Origin: Nocardia veterana NBRC 100344
GTDB lineage: Bacteria > Actinomycetota > Actinomycetes > Mycobacteriales > Mycobacteriaceae
NCBI RefSeq assembly: GCF_000308855.1
Contig: NZ_BAGM01000052.1
Location: 38,041 to 102,040 of the forward strand
Length of the DNA stretch: 64,000 bases
Direction: 5' to 3'
Shown here: positions 54,917 through 63,358 of the stretch, piece by piece
How positions within the stretch are numbered: position 1 is the first letter of the stretch
How the letters are laid out: each line of letters begins with the position of its first letter
The notes under the pieces: generated by a model
The model's input: only the letters and a program-made list of their open reading frames with translations
The model's database searches: none
Told to the model about the DNA's origin: nothing
Made by a program: the position numbers and the translations under genes

Positions 54917-56180
54917 TCGCCGCGGGTCCGGGCCGGGCCGGGTTCGGACCCGCCGGCACCGACCGGCCCTTCCAGCGCAGCAGGCCGCGCCGGTGGAGCC
55001 GCCACGACCGGGCCGACAGGCGCAGATAGGCACCGATCGAGATCGGATGTGCCAGTGCCGCAAGGCCGTCGGCGCCGCGCAGGTCACCGCCGGATTCCAG
55101 CGAACGGGCGAGCAGCCGGCTCGCGACGGCCAGGCCGTAACCCGTCGCGCCCACCCGGCGCAGCCGTCCGCGACCGCATACCGCCGCGACGGCCGGTAGC
55201 AGCCAGCTCACCGCGGCCACCACATCGACGCCGACCGCACCCGCCGGCCCGCCGTAGGCCGACCACAGCCACCGGGTGTATCCCTGCTCTACTTCCGCCG
55301 CGCCCCGGTACATCCGGGTGCTCGCCATCGTCCCGGCCGCGACGAGTTCGGTCCGGTGCCCGGCACGGCGCAGGGCCCGTGCCAACGCGAGGTCCTCGGT
55401 GACGGACCCGGCGACGGCGGCATGCCCGCCCACCGCGCGATAGACGGCGGCGTCGAAGACCAGAAACTGCCCGCACGCCACCGCGGTCGACGGCCGCAGG
55501 CTGCGGTTTGCCACGCGCACCGGCAAGGAGGCGGCCCAGGACCAGCACAGCAGCGGTTGCACCAGCCGTTCCACGACGGTCTCGGCCCGCTGATACGGCC
55601 ACGGCGCCACCGAACCCGCTGCGCTGCGGCGCAATTCGCGTACCGCGGCGGCGATGGTCCAGGGCTGCAACCGGACATCGGCATCGAGAAAGATCAGCGC
55701 ACCCGGTGGCGGATCGGCACAGATTCCGGCCAGTTCGGCCAGACGGGCGCACGCCGCGGTCTTCCCGGTCCAGCCGGGCGGCGGTTCGGTATCGGCGGCG
55801 ACGACGGTGAATCGCTCGTCGTCCCCGATGGCCTCGACCGCGGCGGGAAAGGTGCCGTCGGTGGAACCGTCGTCGAGAATCCACACGCGCATCCGCGAAA
55901 CTCCCTGTTGGGCCCGCAGATCCGCGATCAGCCCCGGCAGTCGCGCGGCCTCGTCGCGGGCCGGTATCGCGACGACCACCGGTTCGATCACCGGCGTCGC
56001 ATCCGGCCGCAAGCGGCGCATGCTCAGCCGATTCGCCAGGGCCACCGCACATCCCGCGCCGGCGACGACGGTACCCGCGCAGACCAGTGGCTCGAACACC
56101 GCTCGCGCCGTCGCGGACAGCCGCGCGACGCCGCTCGGCGGCGGTGCCGCGACGGTGCGTAGGGCGCGCCCGGCGTTCAT
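54900..56180 (-). CDS. Family 2 glycosyltransferase, probably carotenoid-related
   Basis: A 426-residue membrane-attached GT2. VVVAIPARDEAARLPGLIADL opens the catalytic domain, with WILDDGSTDGT, FLDADVRLQP (DxD), SVTEDLALARALR (ED) and QGYTRWLW (QxxRW) in order. One or two hydrophobic segments lie at the N-terminus and several after residue 300. It has the layout of CruG/CrtQ-type carotenoid glycosyltransferases. Context supports this: cruF and a CrtO-like oxidase are upstream on the same strand. It is seven bases downstream of lppM. Confidence 0.8.
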   Translation of the reverse strand: MNAGRALRTVAAPPPSGVARLSATARAVFEPLVCAGTVVAGAGCAVALANRLSMRRLRPDATPVIEPVVVAIPARDEAARLPGLIADLRAQQGVSRMRVWILDDGSTDGTFPAAVEAIGDDERFTVVAADTEPPPGWTGKTAACARLAELAGICADPPPGALIFLDADVRLQPWTIAAAVRELRRSAAGSVAPWPYQRAETVVERLVQPLLCWSWAASLPVRVANRSLRPSTAVACGQFLVFDAAVYRAVGGHAAVAGSVTEDLALARALRRAGHRTELVAAGTMASTRMYRGAAEVEQGYTRWLWSAYGGPAGAVGVDVVAAVSWLLPAVAAVCGRGRLRRVGATGYGLAVASRLLARSLESGGDLRGADGLAALAHPISIGAYLRLSARSWRLHRRGLLRWKGRSVPAGPNPARPGPAAISAPR

Positions 56181-56187
56181 CGGCGGA

Positions 56188-56928
56188 TCAGGCGTCCTGA
56201 TGCGTCCGCGGCCGCCACGGCGGGGTGGGGTTGCGGTTCAGATAGGCCAGCACGGCGACGATGGCGGCCACGGCGAGCGTGATGCCGCCCACGATGCCGG
56301 CCCACCCGGCGAAGGAACGGGTGTTGGGGTCGGCGTAGCTGACCTCGGCCCGCACGGTGCTCACATCGCCGGCCGGCAGTTTCCACGACACCGTCGAATC
56401 CCCTTGGCGGGTGCCGTTGGTGGTGGCGACGCGGGCCGGGAAGGCGACCGTGAACTGGATGTCCGAGCCTTGTGGCGGAACGGATTTCAGATCCACCCGG
56501 CCGCTCAGCGTCACCTTGTCGCCGGTCCGGGTGAACTGCAGGTTGAACATGCCCTGCGTCTGATCCGACAGCGAGCCCAGCTGCTGCACCTCACCGAAGG
56601 TCAGGTCGTCGAAGTAGGCCTGACTGCCGACGTAGCCGTCCTGGGTGTAGGGCTCGACCCGGATCTTGGCGGCGAGCGTGTCGGGGGCCTTCAGCTGCGG
56701 GCCCTTGTCCTTGTCGTTGGCCGGGATCACGGCCGCCACCAGATGTCCGGAGACCCGGTCGTTGGACGACACACCCATCGACACCTGTACCCGCAGGCAG
56801 CCGGCCAGCAACGGTGCCAGCAGCAACGCCAGCAGTGCGATGGACGAGATGCGATGACGCCGGGTACGCCGCGGCGGGTGGGTCGATTCTGGCATCGATG
56901 GTGTCGGACTCGGCTGCACGGCACACAT
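56188..56928 (-). CDS. lppM: LppM-like lipoprotein
   Basis: A lipoprotein with a C-terminal membrane helix. The N-terminal signal ends in the lipobox LLAGC (about residues 40-44 from the ATG at 56928), and the C-terminal helix is AGIVGGITLAVAAIVAVLAYL. The beta-rich body includes RVQVSMGVSSNDRVSGHLVA. I recall Rv2171 (LppM) as the counterpart; that protein binds phosphatidylinositol mannosides. ATG 56895 (MPESTHPP) is an alternative start. It is wedged between cruF and the glycosyltransferase. Confidence 0.85.
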   Translation of the reverse strand: MCAVQPSPTPSMPESTHPPRRTRRHRISSIALLALLLAPLLAGCLRVQVSMGVSSNDRVSGHLVAAVIPANDKDKGPQLKAPDTLAAKIRVEPYTQDGYVGSQAYFDDLTFGEVQQLGSLSDQTQGMFNLQFTRTGDKVTLSGRVDLKSVPPQGSDIQFTVAFPARVATTNGTRQGDSTVSWKLPAGDVSTVRAEVSYADPNTRSFAGWAGIVGGITLAVAAIVAVLAYLNRNPTPPWRPRTHQDA

Positions 56929-57011
56929 CGTGCCATGCGGCGCAGTGATCACCGGCACGCGACGGGGCCTTCGTTGCGCGCCGGCCCGGTGGCCGATTCG
57001 AATCGGGCCTG

Positions 57012-57845
57012 CTAGCGACCGGCCTCCGGCGTACCGGTGCACCGGGGTGTGTCGCCGGCGCCGTTTCGGACCGCCTGGCGGCCGGTTCGTCCGACCCGCC
57101 GTACCGCCCACCGCGCGGTGGGTACGGCGACCAGCCCGAGCCCGATCGCGCCGTAGCCGGCGGAGGCCGGCAGATCCAGGAACACCGCGTGGGCGAGAGC
57201 CGATCCGAACCATGTCCACAGCAGCACCGCGATCGGCACCGCCGGCCCGGCGCCGCGGGGTGCGCACCGAGGTTCGAGCACGGCGAGCAGAGCGGCCATC
57301 ACCGCGCCGACCGCGAACCACCCCAGATAGTTCGTATACGGGATATCACCTGCTCCGGGTAACCCCGGCTGCGCCGAACACCAGGTCCACTGCCCGTCGG
57401 CGACCATCTGCGGATCGAGGAAGAGATCCCAGCCGACCGCGCCGACGGCGGTGGTCAGGACCCGAGCGCCGGTGCGCCGGCACAGCAGTCCGGCCGCGAC
57501 CCAGATCGGGTAGAGCCCGCCGATCCAGGCCACCGGCACGAGGAGGGGCACGTCGGCCAGTTCGGGGCCGAGCCGGCCGTGCGCGTAGTGATAGCACCCG
57601 AACGGGAAACCGGTTGCGGTGCCGACGATTTCGGCGAGCAGGCCGACGCCGCCGACGATCGCCGCACAGCCGGCCGCCCAGCCCGGGCCGCGGGAAACGG
57701 TGGCGTGCAGCATCGCGGTCGCGGCCGCCAGCACGACGATCGACACCGTCACCCGATCGCGGGCCGTCCCGGCGGTGAGTGGGTAGCTGATCTGCGCGGC
57801 CACCCAGGCCAGAGTCGTCAGCGCCGGCCACAGCCGCGCGGTCAT
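57012..57845 (-). CDS. cruF: Carotenoid 1,2-hydratase CruF
   Basis: A 277-residue integral membrane protein with about eight helices. ATGFPFGCYHYAHGRLGPELADVPLLVPVAW-type sequence (about 78-108) and ALAHAVFLD are typical of the CruF/bisanhydrobacterioruberin hydratase family (DUF422). It adds water to the 1',2' double bond of an acyclic carotenoid end, making the hydroxyl that a glycosyltransferase can use. ATG 57845 overlaps the stop of the CrtO-like gene (ATGA). Confidence 0.88.
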   Translation of the reverse strand: MTARLWPALTTLAWVAAQISYPLTAGTARDRVTVSIVVLAAATAMLHATVSRGPGWAAGCAAIVGGVGLLAEIVGTATGFPFGCYHYAHGRLGPELADVPLLVPVAWIGGLYPIWVAAGLLCRRTGARVLTTAVGAVGWDLFLDPQMVADGQWTWCSAQPGLPGAGDIPYTNYLGWFAVGAVMAALLAVLEPRCAPRGAGPAVPIAVLLWTWFGSALAHAVFLDLPASAGYGAIGLGLVAVPTARWAVRRVGRTGRQAVRNGAGDTPRCTGTPEAGR

Positions 57846-59404
57846 CGCCGGGCGAACCGGCCGCGGCGTACCGAGCGCAGCACCAGCCGCGCCGCGGTTC
57901 GCCCGCTGGCGCCGGACACTCCGCCGCCCGGATGTGTCGAGGCGCCGGTCAGATACAAGCCCGGCGCGCCGGGCACTCGCTGTCCGGACAGTTCCGGCAG
58001 CGGCCGCCAGAAGAACATCTGATCCAGGGACATCTCGACATGCATCACATTGCCGCCGACGAGGCCCAGCTCGCGTTCCAGATCCGCCGGGGTCTGCACG
58101 TGGCGCTGCCGCACGGAATCGGCGAAACCCGGTGCGTACCCGTCCACTTCGGCGATGATGCGATCGGCCTCGCGGGCGCCGTGGTCGGCCCAGTCGCTGC
58201 CGTCGGCGAGCCGGTACGGATGCCATTGCGCCCACAGCGACAGCTGATGTTGTCCGGGCGGTGCGATGGTCGGGTCCAGCGCGCTGAAGCTCATCGCGAG
58301 AACCACCGGCCGCGGCGGTAGTTCACCGGCCAGGGCCGCACCGTGCGCGAGCCGCAACTGCCGCCGGTCGGTCACCAGCAGTTGCAGGCCGCGCGCCGAT
58401 TCGGCCGCGGTGGCGCCGGGGTAGCCGGGCAGCGTGTCGGTGGCCGCCCGCACCACCATGCCGATTCCGGGCCCGACTCGGATCCGGCGCCGCCATTCGT
58501 CGAGGACGCCGGCGTCGAATCCGCCGCGGCGCAACAGGTCCAGCGTGGTCAGCACATGAGCCCCGGAGACGACGGTCCGGGCGGACAGCTCGCGCCCGGC
58601 CGCGGTCCGGACCCGCCAGCCGTCGCCCGCGCGCCGCAATTCGACGACCGCATCGCCGGCGGTGACCACACCGCCGTCCGCGCGCAGCCGCGCGACCAGC
58701 GCCGCGGTCAGCGCGCCGCTGCCGCCGACCGCGCGGCCGGGCGGCAGGGTATGCATGAGGGCCGCGAAGCCGGCCATCGGCGCGGTGCCGGGTTCGGACA
58801 TCGGCGGCCCGGACTGCGCGCCGAACCAGGCCAGGGCCGCCTTGAGCCGCTCGTTGTCGAACCAGCTGTCCAGCAACGCGTCTCCGGACTGCAGGAATTC
58901 GCGTGACAGCGCGCTACCGCCGCCGCGGGCGTCCAGCCCCCAGAACGAACGCACGAATCGGCCCGGGGTGGGAGCGCCGCCGAAGGCGCGCATCACCCGC
59001 TGGGCGCGGGGCCCCCAGGTGTGCACGAACCGGCGGTAGGCGTCGGCCTCGCGCGATCCGCAGGCGCGTTCGACGGCGGCGCAGGTGCGGTCGAGATCGC
59101 GGTGGAACACGATCGGCGCGTCCGTCGAACCGGGCGGCGCGGGGGCGAAACCCCAAGGGTCGCAATCGATGTACCGCAATCCGAACTTCGCCAGTTCGAG
59201 CTCCTCGATGATCCCGGTGTGCCGGATCATGATGTGCGCCGAGGAACCGCGATCCACCAGATGTCCGGGAAACCGCTCCACCGTCGACACCGCGCCGCCG
59301 AGCACCTCGTCGCGTTCCAGGACCTCCACCGGCTCGCCGGCCCGCGCCAGATAACAGGCGGCGACCAGCGCGTTGTGGCCGGACCCGATGATCAGCGTGG
59401 TCAC
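57842..59404 (-). CDS. FAD-dependent CrtO/CrtI-like carotenoid oxidase
   Basis: A 520-residue FAD oxidoreductase of the CrtI superfamily. The nucleotide loop is IIGSGHNALVAACYLARAG (residues 5-23), then LERDEVLGGAVST, and the C-terminus YLTGASTHPGGGVSGASGRTAARLVL. The GHNALV form groups it with CrtO (carotene 4-ketolase) and related oxidases rather than phytoene desaturases, and crtI is present elsewhere. GTG 59404 overlaps the GNAT stop by four bases. A ketolase is my best guess; another carotenoid oxidation is possible. Confidence 0.8.
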   Translation of the reverse strand: MTTLIIGSGHNALVAACYLARAGEPVEVLERDEVLGGAVSTVERFPGHLVDRGSSAHIMIRHTGIIEELELAKFGLRYIDCDPWGFAPAPPGSTDAPIVFHRDLDRTCAAVERACGSREADAYRRFVHTWGPRAQRVMRAFGGAPTPGRFVRSFWGLDARGGGSALSREFLQSGDALLDSWFDNERLKAALAWFGAQSGPPMSEPGTAPMAGFAALMHTLPPGRAVGGSGALTAALVARLRADGGVVTAGDAVVELRRAGDGWRVRTAAGRELSARTVVSGAHVLTTLDLLRRGGFDAGVLDEWRRRIRVGPGIGMVVRAATDTLPGYPGATAAESARGLQLLVTDRRQLRLAHGAALAGELPPRPVVLAMSFSALDPTIAPPGQHQLSLWAQWHPYRLADGSDWADHGAREADRIIAEVDGYAPGFADSVRQRHVQTPADLERELGLVGGNVMHVEMSLDQMFFWRPLPELSGQRVPGAPGLYLTGASTHPGGGVSGASGRTAARLVLRSVRRGRFARR

Positions 59405-60027
59405 TGCGCGGGCGCCTGCAACGGCAGCCGGCGGCCCAGCACGGCGAAGCGGCGGGTGTCGCCGGAGAAGACGAAATGCCTGACCACATCGGTGAAGCCC
59501 TGCCGCCGGTACAGCCGCCAGGCCCGGTTGTCCTCGTGGTCGACCTCCGGGGTGGACAGCAGCACGGCCGCCTCGGTGCGCTGTTCGAGCAGCCGAACCA
59601 GCAGTGTTTCGCCGATGCCGCGCCCCTGTGCGGACGGGTGGACGTGCAGTTCGGTCAGTTCGAAATAGTCCGACAGGACCGCGCGAGCGGTCTGCTCCGG
59701 CCAGCCCGAGCGCCGCATTCCGGTGTGCACCTGCTGATGCCACCACTGATGCGGTGCGCCCCGGTAGCCGTAGGCGATCGCGACGATCGGCGCCGTCCGC
59801 AGATCGATGCGGCCGTCGTCGTCGGGCACCACCGCCGCGACCGCCTGCCAGCCGGGCCGGGTCGTGTGTTCGGCCCACATGGGAGCACGGTGGTGCTCGG
59901 TGCCGCGCGGGTAGTCCATCGCCGCGACATAGACCGCCAGCGCATCGTGCAATCGCTGACGCAGCGTCGCGGCCGAGATGTCGACGACGACGGGGGCGGG
60001 CGTGTGGCGGGGCCGGACGGCGGTCAT
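59401..60027 (-). CDS. GNAT acetyltransferase
   Basis: A 208-residue GNAT protein. ELTELHVHPSAQGRGIGETLLVRLLEQ (about 140-166) is the acetyl-CoA loop, with QGRGIG as the Q/RxxGxG/A motif, followed by NRAWRLYRRQGFTDVV. The N-terminal 60 residues include MDYPRGTEHHRAPMW. Rv2170 is the counterpart from memory. Translationally coupled to the CrtO-like gene downstream. Substrate unknown from sequence. Confidence 0.9.
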   Translation of the reverse strand: MTAVRPRHTPAPVVVDISAATLRQRLHDALAVYVAAMDYPRGTEHHRAPMWAEHTTRPGWQAVAAVVPDDDGRIDLRTAPIVAIAYGYRGAPHQWWHQQVHTGMRRSGWPEQTARAVLSDYFELTELHVHPSAQGRGIGETLLVRLLEQRTEAAVLLSTPEVDHEDNRAWRLYRRQGFTDVVRHFVFSGDTRRFAVLGRRLPLQAPAQ

Positions 60028-60181
60028 GTGCGGGGAGCCATATCTTCGGGGGCCGTCTCTGTCTGTCGGATGGCCGCGGAGGTCGCGGCCGCGTTCGGGT
60101 GGGCCATATCCAGGGTGCGCGGCTCTCGTTCGTCGCGAAAGTTGTCGGTGGTCCTCTCTATATTCACACCAATTGAAACGT

Positions 60182-60197
60182 TCGAATATCTGTTCGG
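60182..60197. promoter_or_regulatory. SOS-box-like (LexA) site upstream of HEPN gene
   Basis: TCGAATATCTGTTCGG matches the mycobacterial LexA consensus TCGAAC-N4-GTTCGA at 10 of the 12 fixed positions. It lies 50 bases before the HEPN gene start, just after a TATATT hexamer (60159-60164). The gap also separates the divergent GNAT gene. Confidence 0.4.
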
Positions 60198-60246
60198 TTC
60201 ACCGCGGTGGACCGGGGTCGGATATGCGAAGTGTGGAGGTGTCGAG

Positions 60247-60690
60247 ATGGCTGGTCGGATGAACGATCCGCGACGGGCGGGCCGGGCGGGCGGACTGCTC
60301 GACCGTGCCGACACGATGGTGCAGCAGGCCTGGGCCGAACCCGATCCCCGCGAGCGGTTGCGCACCGCCTACCTGGCCGCGCTGCGCGGGGCCGGGGCGG
60401 TGCTCGCCGCGACCGGCGCCGACCGGGCGCCGCGGGCCCGTTCCCGCAATGCCTGGGTGCTGATGCAGCAGGCCGCGCCGGAATTCGTGATGTGGTCGGA
60501 CTACTTCAGTTCCTACTCCGAAACCCGCGCCGCGCTCGAGGCCGGGCTGGATCGCGCGATCAGCGATACCCAGGCCGACCAGTTCGCCTCCCGGGTCGAG
60601 GCATTCCTGCGTGATGTGGAGGACGCACTGGCCGTCAGCGCAGCTCGGTTGCGTCCAGCGGCCGGCTGGCTCGCCGACGGCACGGCGTGA
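60247..60690 (+). CDS. SAV_6107-type HEPN domain protein
   Basis: A 147-residue all-helical protein: LLDRADTMVQQAWAEPDPRERLRTAYLAALRGAGAVLAATGADR and ARSRNAWVLMQQAAPEFVMWSDYFSSYS match the actinobacterial SAV_6107 HEPN group. The RNase-type RxxxxH motif is not present, so nucleic-acid cleavage is not supported. GGAGG lies seven bases before ATG 60247. Upstream is an SOS-box-like site. Confidence 0.82.
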   Translation: MAGRMNDPRRAGRAGGLLDRADTMVQQAWAEPDPRERLRTAYLAALRGAGAVLAATGADRAPRARSRNAWVLMQQAAPEFVMWSDYFSSYSETRAALEAGLDRAISDTQADQFASRVEAFLRDVEDALAVSAARLRPAAGWLADGTA

Positions 60691-60741
60691 ACATCGGCGA
60701 GTAGGTGGTAGCGCACTGATCGAACTCGTATCATTGGTGGC

Positions 60742-60787
60742 AGTAGCCGCCAAGGTCGGCTACTTGTCGTCTACCCGGAGGCGACAA
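60742..60787 (+). other. Two hairpins in leader of DUF3040 gene
   Basis: AGTAGCCG-CCAAGGT-CGGCTACT (60742-60764) is a perfect 8-base stem, and TTGTCG (60764-60769) with CGACAA (60782-60787) makes a second. They lie 28-73 bases before the GTG at 60815. They may form a terminator for the HEPN gene or a leader structure; no T tract follows. Confidence 0.45.
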
Positions 60788-60814
60788 CCAGGACCTAGTG
60801 CCGGGGGAGGTACC

Positions 60815-61243
60815 GTGCCACTCTCCGAGCACGAGCAGCGCATGCTCGAACAGATCGAGAGCGCGCTCTATGCTGAGGACCCCAAATTCGCCTCGACCGT
60901 TCGTGGTGGACGGCTTCGTTCTGCCACCGGAAGACGCAGACTTCAGGCGGCCGCGCTCTTCGTCCTCGGCCTCGTTCTTCTTGTTGCGGGTATCGCGTTG
61001 CCGGTGAAGCCGGGCGGGTTCCCCATCATCAGCCTGCTCGGCTTCATCGTGATGTTCGGTGCGGGTGTGCTGTTGCTGCTGGGTGGTTCGGGGATGTCCA
61101 AGGGAGGCCGGGGCAGCGCTGACGCCGCCACGGGTCCCGGGGGCGCGCCCGGACGAGCGGCAAAGAGCAAGCAGCGCAAGGCCGGTGGCTTCTCCGCTCG
61201 GATGGAGGACCGGTTCAGACGTCGCTTCGAACAGGACAGCTGA
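60815..61243 (+). CDS. DUF3040 membrane protein
   Basis: A 142-residue protein starting at GTG 60815 (VPLSEHEQRMLEQIESALYAEDPKFAS), the diagnostic DUF3040 N-terminus. Two adjacent helices follow (AAALFVLGLVLLVAGIAL and IISLLGFIVMFGAGVLLLLGG, about 48-90), then a basic tail with KSKQRKAGGFSARMEDRFRRRFEQ. GGGGGAGG precedes the start. It is the Rv2169c position just before the division cluster. Function unknown. Confidence 0.9.
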   Translation: MPLSEHEQRMLEQIESALYAEDPKFASTVRGGRLRSATGRRRLQAAALFVLGLVLLVAGIALPVKPGGFPIISLLGFIVMFGAGVLLLLGGSGMSKGGRGSADAATGPGGAPGRAAKSKQRKAGGFSARMEDRFRRRFEQDS

Positions 61244-61341
61244 GCGTCGACTCGGCTCCCGGACGCGGAGGCGAGTGACCGAAGACGGTTGCGCGATGAT
61301 TGCCGTGCCTGTTAGCCGATAGCCGATAAACGAAGATTGCG

Positions 61342-61374
61342 AACGACACGCCGTAGCTTGCGGCGTGTCGTTTT
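61342..61374 (+). terminator. Intrinsic terminator after DUF3040 gene
   Basis: AACGACACGCCG (61342-61353) pairs perfectly with CGGCGTGTCGTT (61361-61372), loop TAGCTTG, followed by TTTT (61371-61374). It isolates the mraZ promoter from upstream transcription. Confidence 0.88.
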
Positions 61375-61437
61375 CGTATCGGGGGAGTGGTTCTGATCAC
61401 CGTCGCGCTCGCGCTGTTTCACCGATCCCCGCGATTC

Positions 61438-61475
61438 CCCACGCTTCCCCACCCGGATCCCCCACTACTTCCCAC
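61438..61475 (-). repeat. Inverted-orientation array of four MraZ-like boxes
   Basis: CCCAC occurs at 61438-61442, 61448-61452, 61461-61465 and 61471-61475, i.e. GTGGG on the minus strand with steps of 10, 13 and 10 bases. The box and its 10-base period are the same as in the mraZ promoter repeats about 180 bases downstream, but the array points the other way. Confidence 0.5.
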
Positions 61476-61648
61476 CCGACCGCAGCGCCCCTCCGAACTG
61501 CAGGTTTGCTGATTGTTGTCGGACCGTCGTCGCCGGCGCCGAGGCGCGCCGGAGGAACTCGCCGAAATCTCCCCACCCCGGTGATAGCTGAGCTGACCAG
61601 CCGAATCGCCTGCCCGGGGACCGAGATCACCGCGGCTTTCGATTGAAA

Positions 61649-61673
61649 GTGGGGGAAAGTGGGGTAATGTGGA
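61649..61673 (+). promoter_or_regulatory. MraZ-binding repeats and -10 element in mraZ promoter
   Basis: GTGGG (61649), GTGGG (61659) and GTGGA (61669) are three direct repeats with exact 10-base spacing, the known form of MraZ operators (TGGGN repeats). A TAATGT hexamer (61665-61670) between and overlapping the second and third boxes is a plausible -10, so MraZ binding would cover the promoter and repress it. Confidence 0.75.
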
Positions 61674-61730
61674 GCGCGCACTGATAAGAGGCCGACCAGA
61701 CGAGGTGATCGAGCGGGAGGTGTCGAGACT

Positions 61731-62162
61731 GTGTTTCTCGGTACCTACACGCCTCGGCTGGACGACAAAGGGCGACTGACGTTGCCTGCGAAGTTTCGCG
61801 ACGAACTGGCGGGAGGGTTGATGGTCACGAAAGGACAGGACCACAGCCTTGCCGTCTATCCCAAAGAGGAGTTCACCGCGTTGGCGCGGCGAGCCGCGGC
61901 GGCGTCCCGAAGCAATCCGCAGGCAAGGGCTTTCGTTCGTGCCTTGGCGGCGTCCACGGACGAACAGCGTCCCGATGGGCAGGGCCGGATCACGTTGTCG
62001 GCCGAACATCGCCGATACGCGAATCTCACCAAGGACTGCGTGGTGATCGGCTCGGTCGATTTCCTCGAGATTTGGGACAAACAGGCGTGGGATTCCTACC
62101 TCGCCGAGCACGAGGAGGATTACTCGCTGGCAGGAGACGAGTCGCTGGGCGGAATTTTCTGA
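61731..62162 (+). CDS. mraZ: Transcriptional regulator MraZ
   Basis: A 143-residue double AbrB-fold DNA-binding protein at the head of the division and cell-wall cluster. [26 protein letters not shown] is the first SpoVT/AbrB-like unit with the DxKGR motif; the second is [18 protein letters not shown] (about 80-97). The start is GTG 61731. It represses its own promoter in other bacteria, and repeats of the right type are present upstream. Confidence 0.96.
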   Translation: MFLGTYTPRLDDKGRLTLPAKFRDELAGGLMVTKGQDHSLAVYPKEEFTALARRAAAASRSNPQARAFVRALAASTDEQRPDGQGRITLSAEHRRYANLTKDCVVIGSVDFLEIWDKQAWDSYLAEHEEDYSLAGDESLGGIF

Positions 62163-62325
62163 TCCGAGACAGGCGAGTGCCCTGCGGCCTCTGCCCGACA
62201 CGGACCCTGACGTACTTCCCCAACGCCAGGTGCCGTGCTTCGGACAGAGACCCCGGGGCATTGGCTGTCCACCCCAGGCAACCCACCCGTCGCAAGCACC
62301 GTGAGCCAGGATCCGGGAGGTCGAG

Positions 62326-63297
62326 GTGAATCATGACAGCGACCGCCCCCGCCATGTTCCGGTCCTGTTGCGGCGTGCCGACGAAATCCTCGGTCCCGCA
62401 CTGGAATCCGGCGGTGTGCTGGTCGACGCCACCCTCGGTCTGGGCGGGCATGCCGAACATTTTCTGCGTACCTATCCGGCGATCCGGCTGATCGGACTGG
62501 ACCGCGACACCGAGGCATTGCGCCTCGCCGGTGCCCGGCTGGAGCCCTTTGCCGACCGAATCACGTTGGTGCACACCAGGTACGACGGCCTTCCCGACGC
62601 CCTGCGGCAGGCGGGACTGCCCGAGCGCGGCTCGGTGCGCGCGGTGCTGATGGATCTGGGCGTGTCCTCGATGCAGCTCGACGAGGCCGACCGTGGGTTC
62701 GCCTATTCGGTGGACGCACCGCTGGATATGCGCATGGATCCGACCGGTGATCTCACCGCCGCCGATGTGCTCAACACCTACAGCCACGGTGAGCTCGCCC
62801 GGATTCTGAAAACCTATGGCGAGGAACGGTTCGCCGGGCGCATCGCCGGCGAGATCGTGCGGCGGCGCGCGCAACGGCCGTTCACCACCAGCGCCCAGTT
62901 GGTGGAGTTGCTCTACGACGCGATTCCGGCGGCCACCCGGCGCACCGGCGGGCACCCCGCCAAGCGCACCTTCCAGGCGCTGCGGATCGAGGTGAACCGG
63001 GAGCTCGAGTCACTGCAGGCCGCGGTGCCGGCGGCACTGGACGCGCTGGAGGTGGGCGGCCGCATCGTCGTCATGTCCTACCAGTCGCTGGAGGACAAGG
63101 TTGTCAAACAGATCTTCGCGCAGGCGTCCGCGTCGCGAACACCGCTGGACCTACCGGTCGAATTGCCCGGTATGGGCCCGGAATTCGCGATTCTGACCCG
63201 AGGCGCGGAGAAGGCGAGCGAAGCAGAGATAGAGGAGAACCCACGCGCGGCGCCGGTGCGTATGCGGGCCGCGGAGCGAATACAGGCCGCCGGATGA
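62326..63297 (+). CDS. rsmH: 16S rRNA m4C1402 methyltransferase RsmH (MraW)
   Basis: SAM-dependent enzyme that N4-methylates C1402 of 16S rRNA. The 323-residue protein has [13 protein letters not shown], the SAM loop [14 protein letters not shown] (about 34-47), [40 protein letters not shown] and [17 protein letters not shown] in family order. GTG 62326 has GGGAGG five bases upstream. A 163-base gap separates it from mraZ. Confidence 0.96.
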   Translation: MNHDSDRPRHVPVLLRRADEILGPALESGGVLVDATLGLGGHAEHFLRTYPAIRLIGLDRDTEALRLAGARLEPFADRITLVHTRYDGLPDALRQAGLPERGSVRAVLMDLGVSSMQLDEADRGFAYSVDAPLDMRMDPTGDLTAADVLNTYSHGELARILKTYGEERFAGRIAGEIVRRRAQRPFTTSAQLVELLYDAIPAATRRTGGHPAKRTFQALRIEVNRELESLQAAVPAALDALEVGGRIVVMSYQSLEDKVVKQIFAQASASRTPLDLPVELPGMGPEFAILTRGAEKASEAEIEENPRAAPVRMRAAERIQAAG

Positions 63298-63358
63298 CGT
63301 CGATCCGGCACCGGGGGCACGGCCAGTCCCACAGGAACACGGTAGGGGAGGCAGGAAT

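Larger units (their letters stand above)
61244..61730. other. Intergenic region before mraZ
   Basis: A 487-base gap between the DUF3040 gene and mraZ. It contains a strong terminator (61342-61374), an inverted array of CCCAC boxes (61438-61475) and the MraZ-type repeats of the mraZ promoter (61649-61673). GGGAGG lies 11 bases before the mraZ GTG. No reading frame with coding character was found. Confidence 0.6.

Noticed and set aside
60247..60690. HEPN ribonuclease toxin with partner antitoxin
   Set aside because: The RxxxxH catalytic motif is absent and no MNT-type nucleotidyltransferase gene is adjacent.
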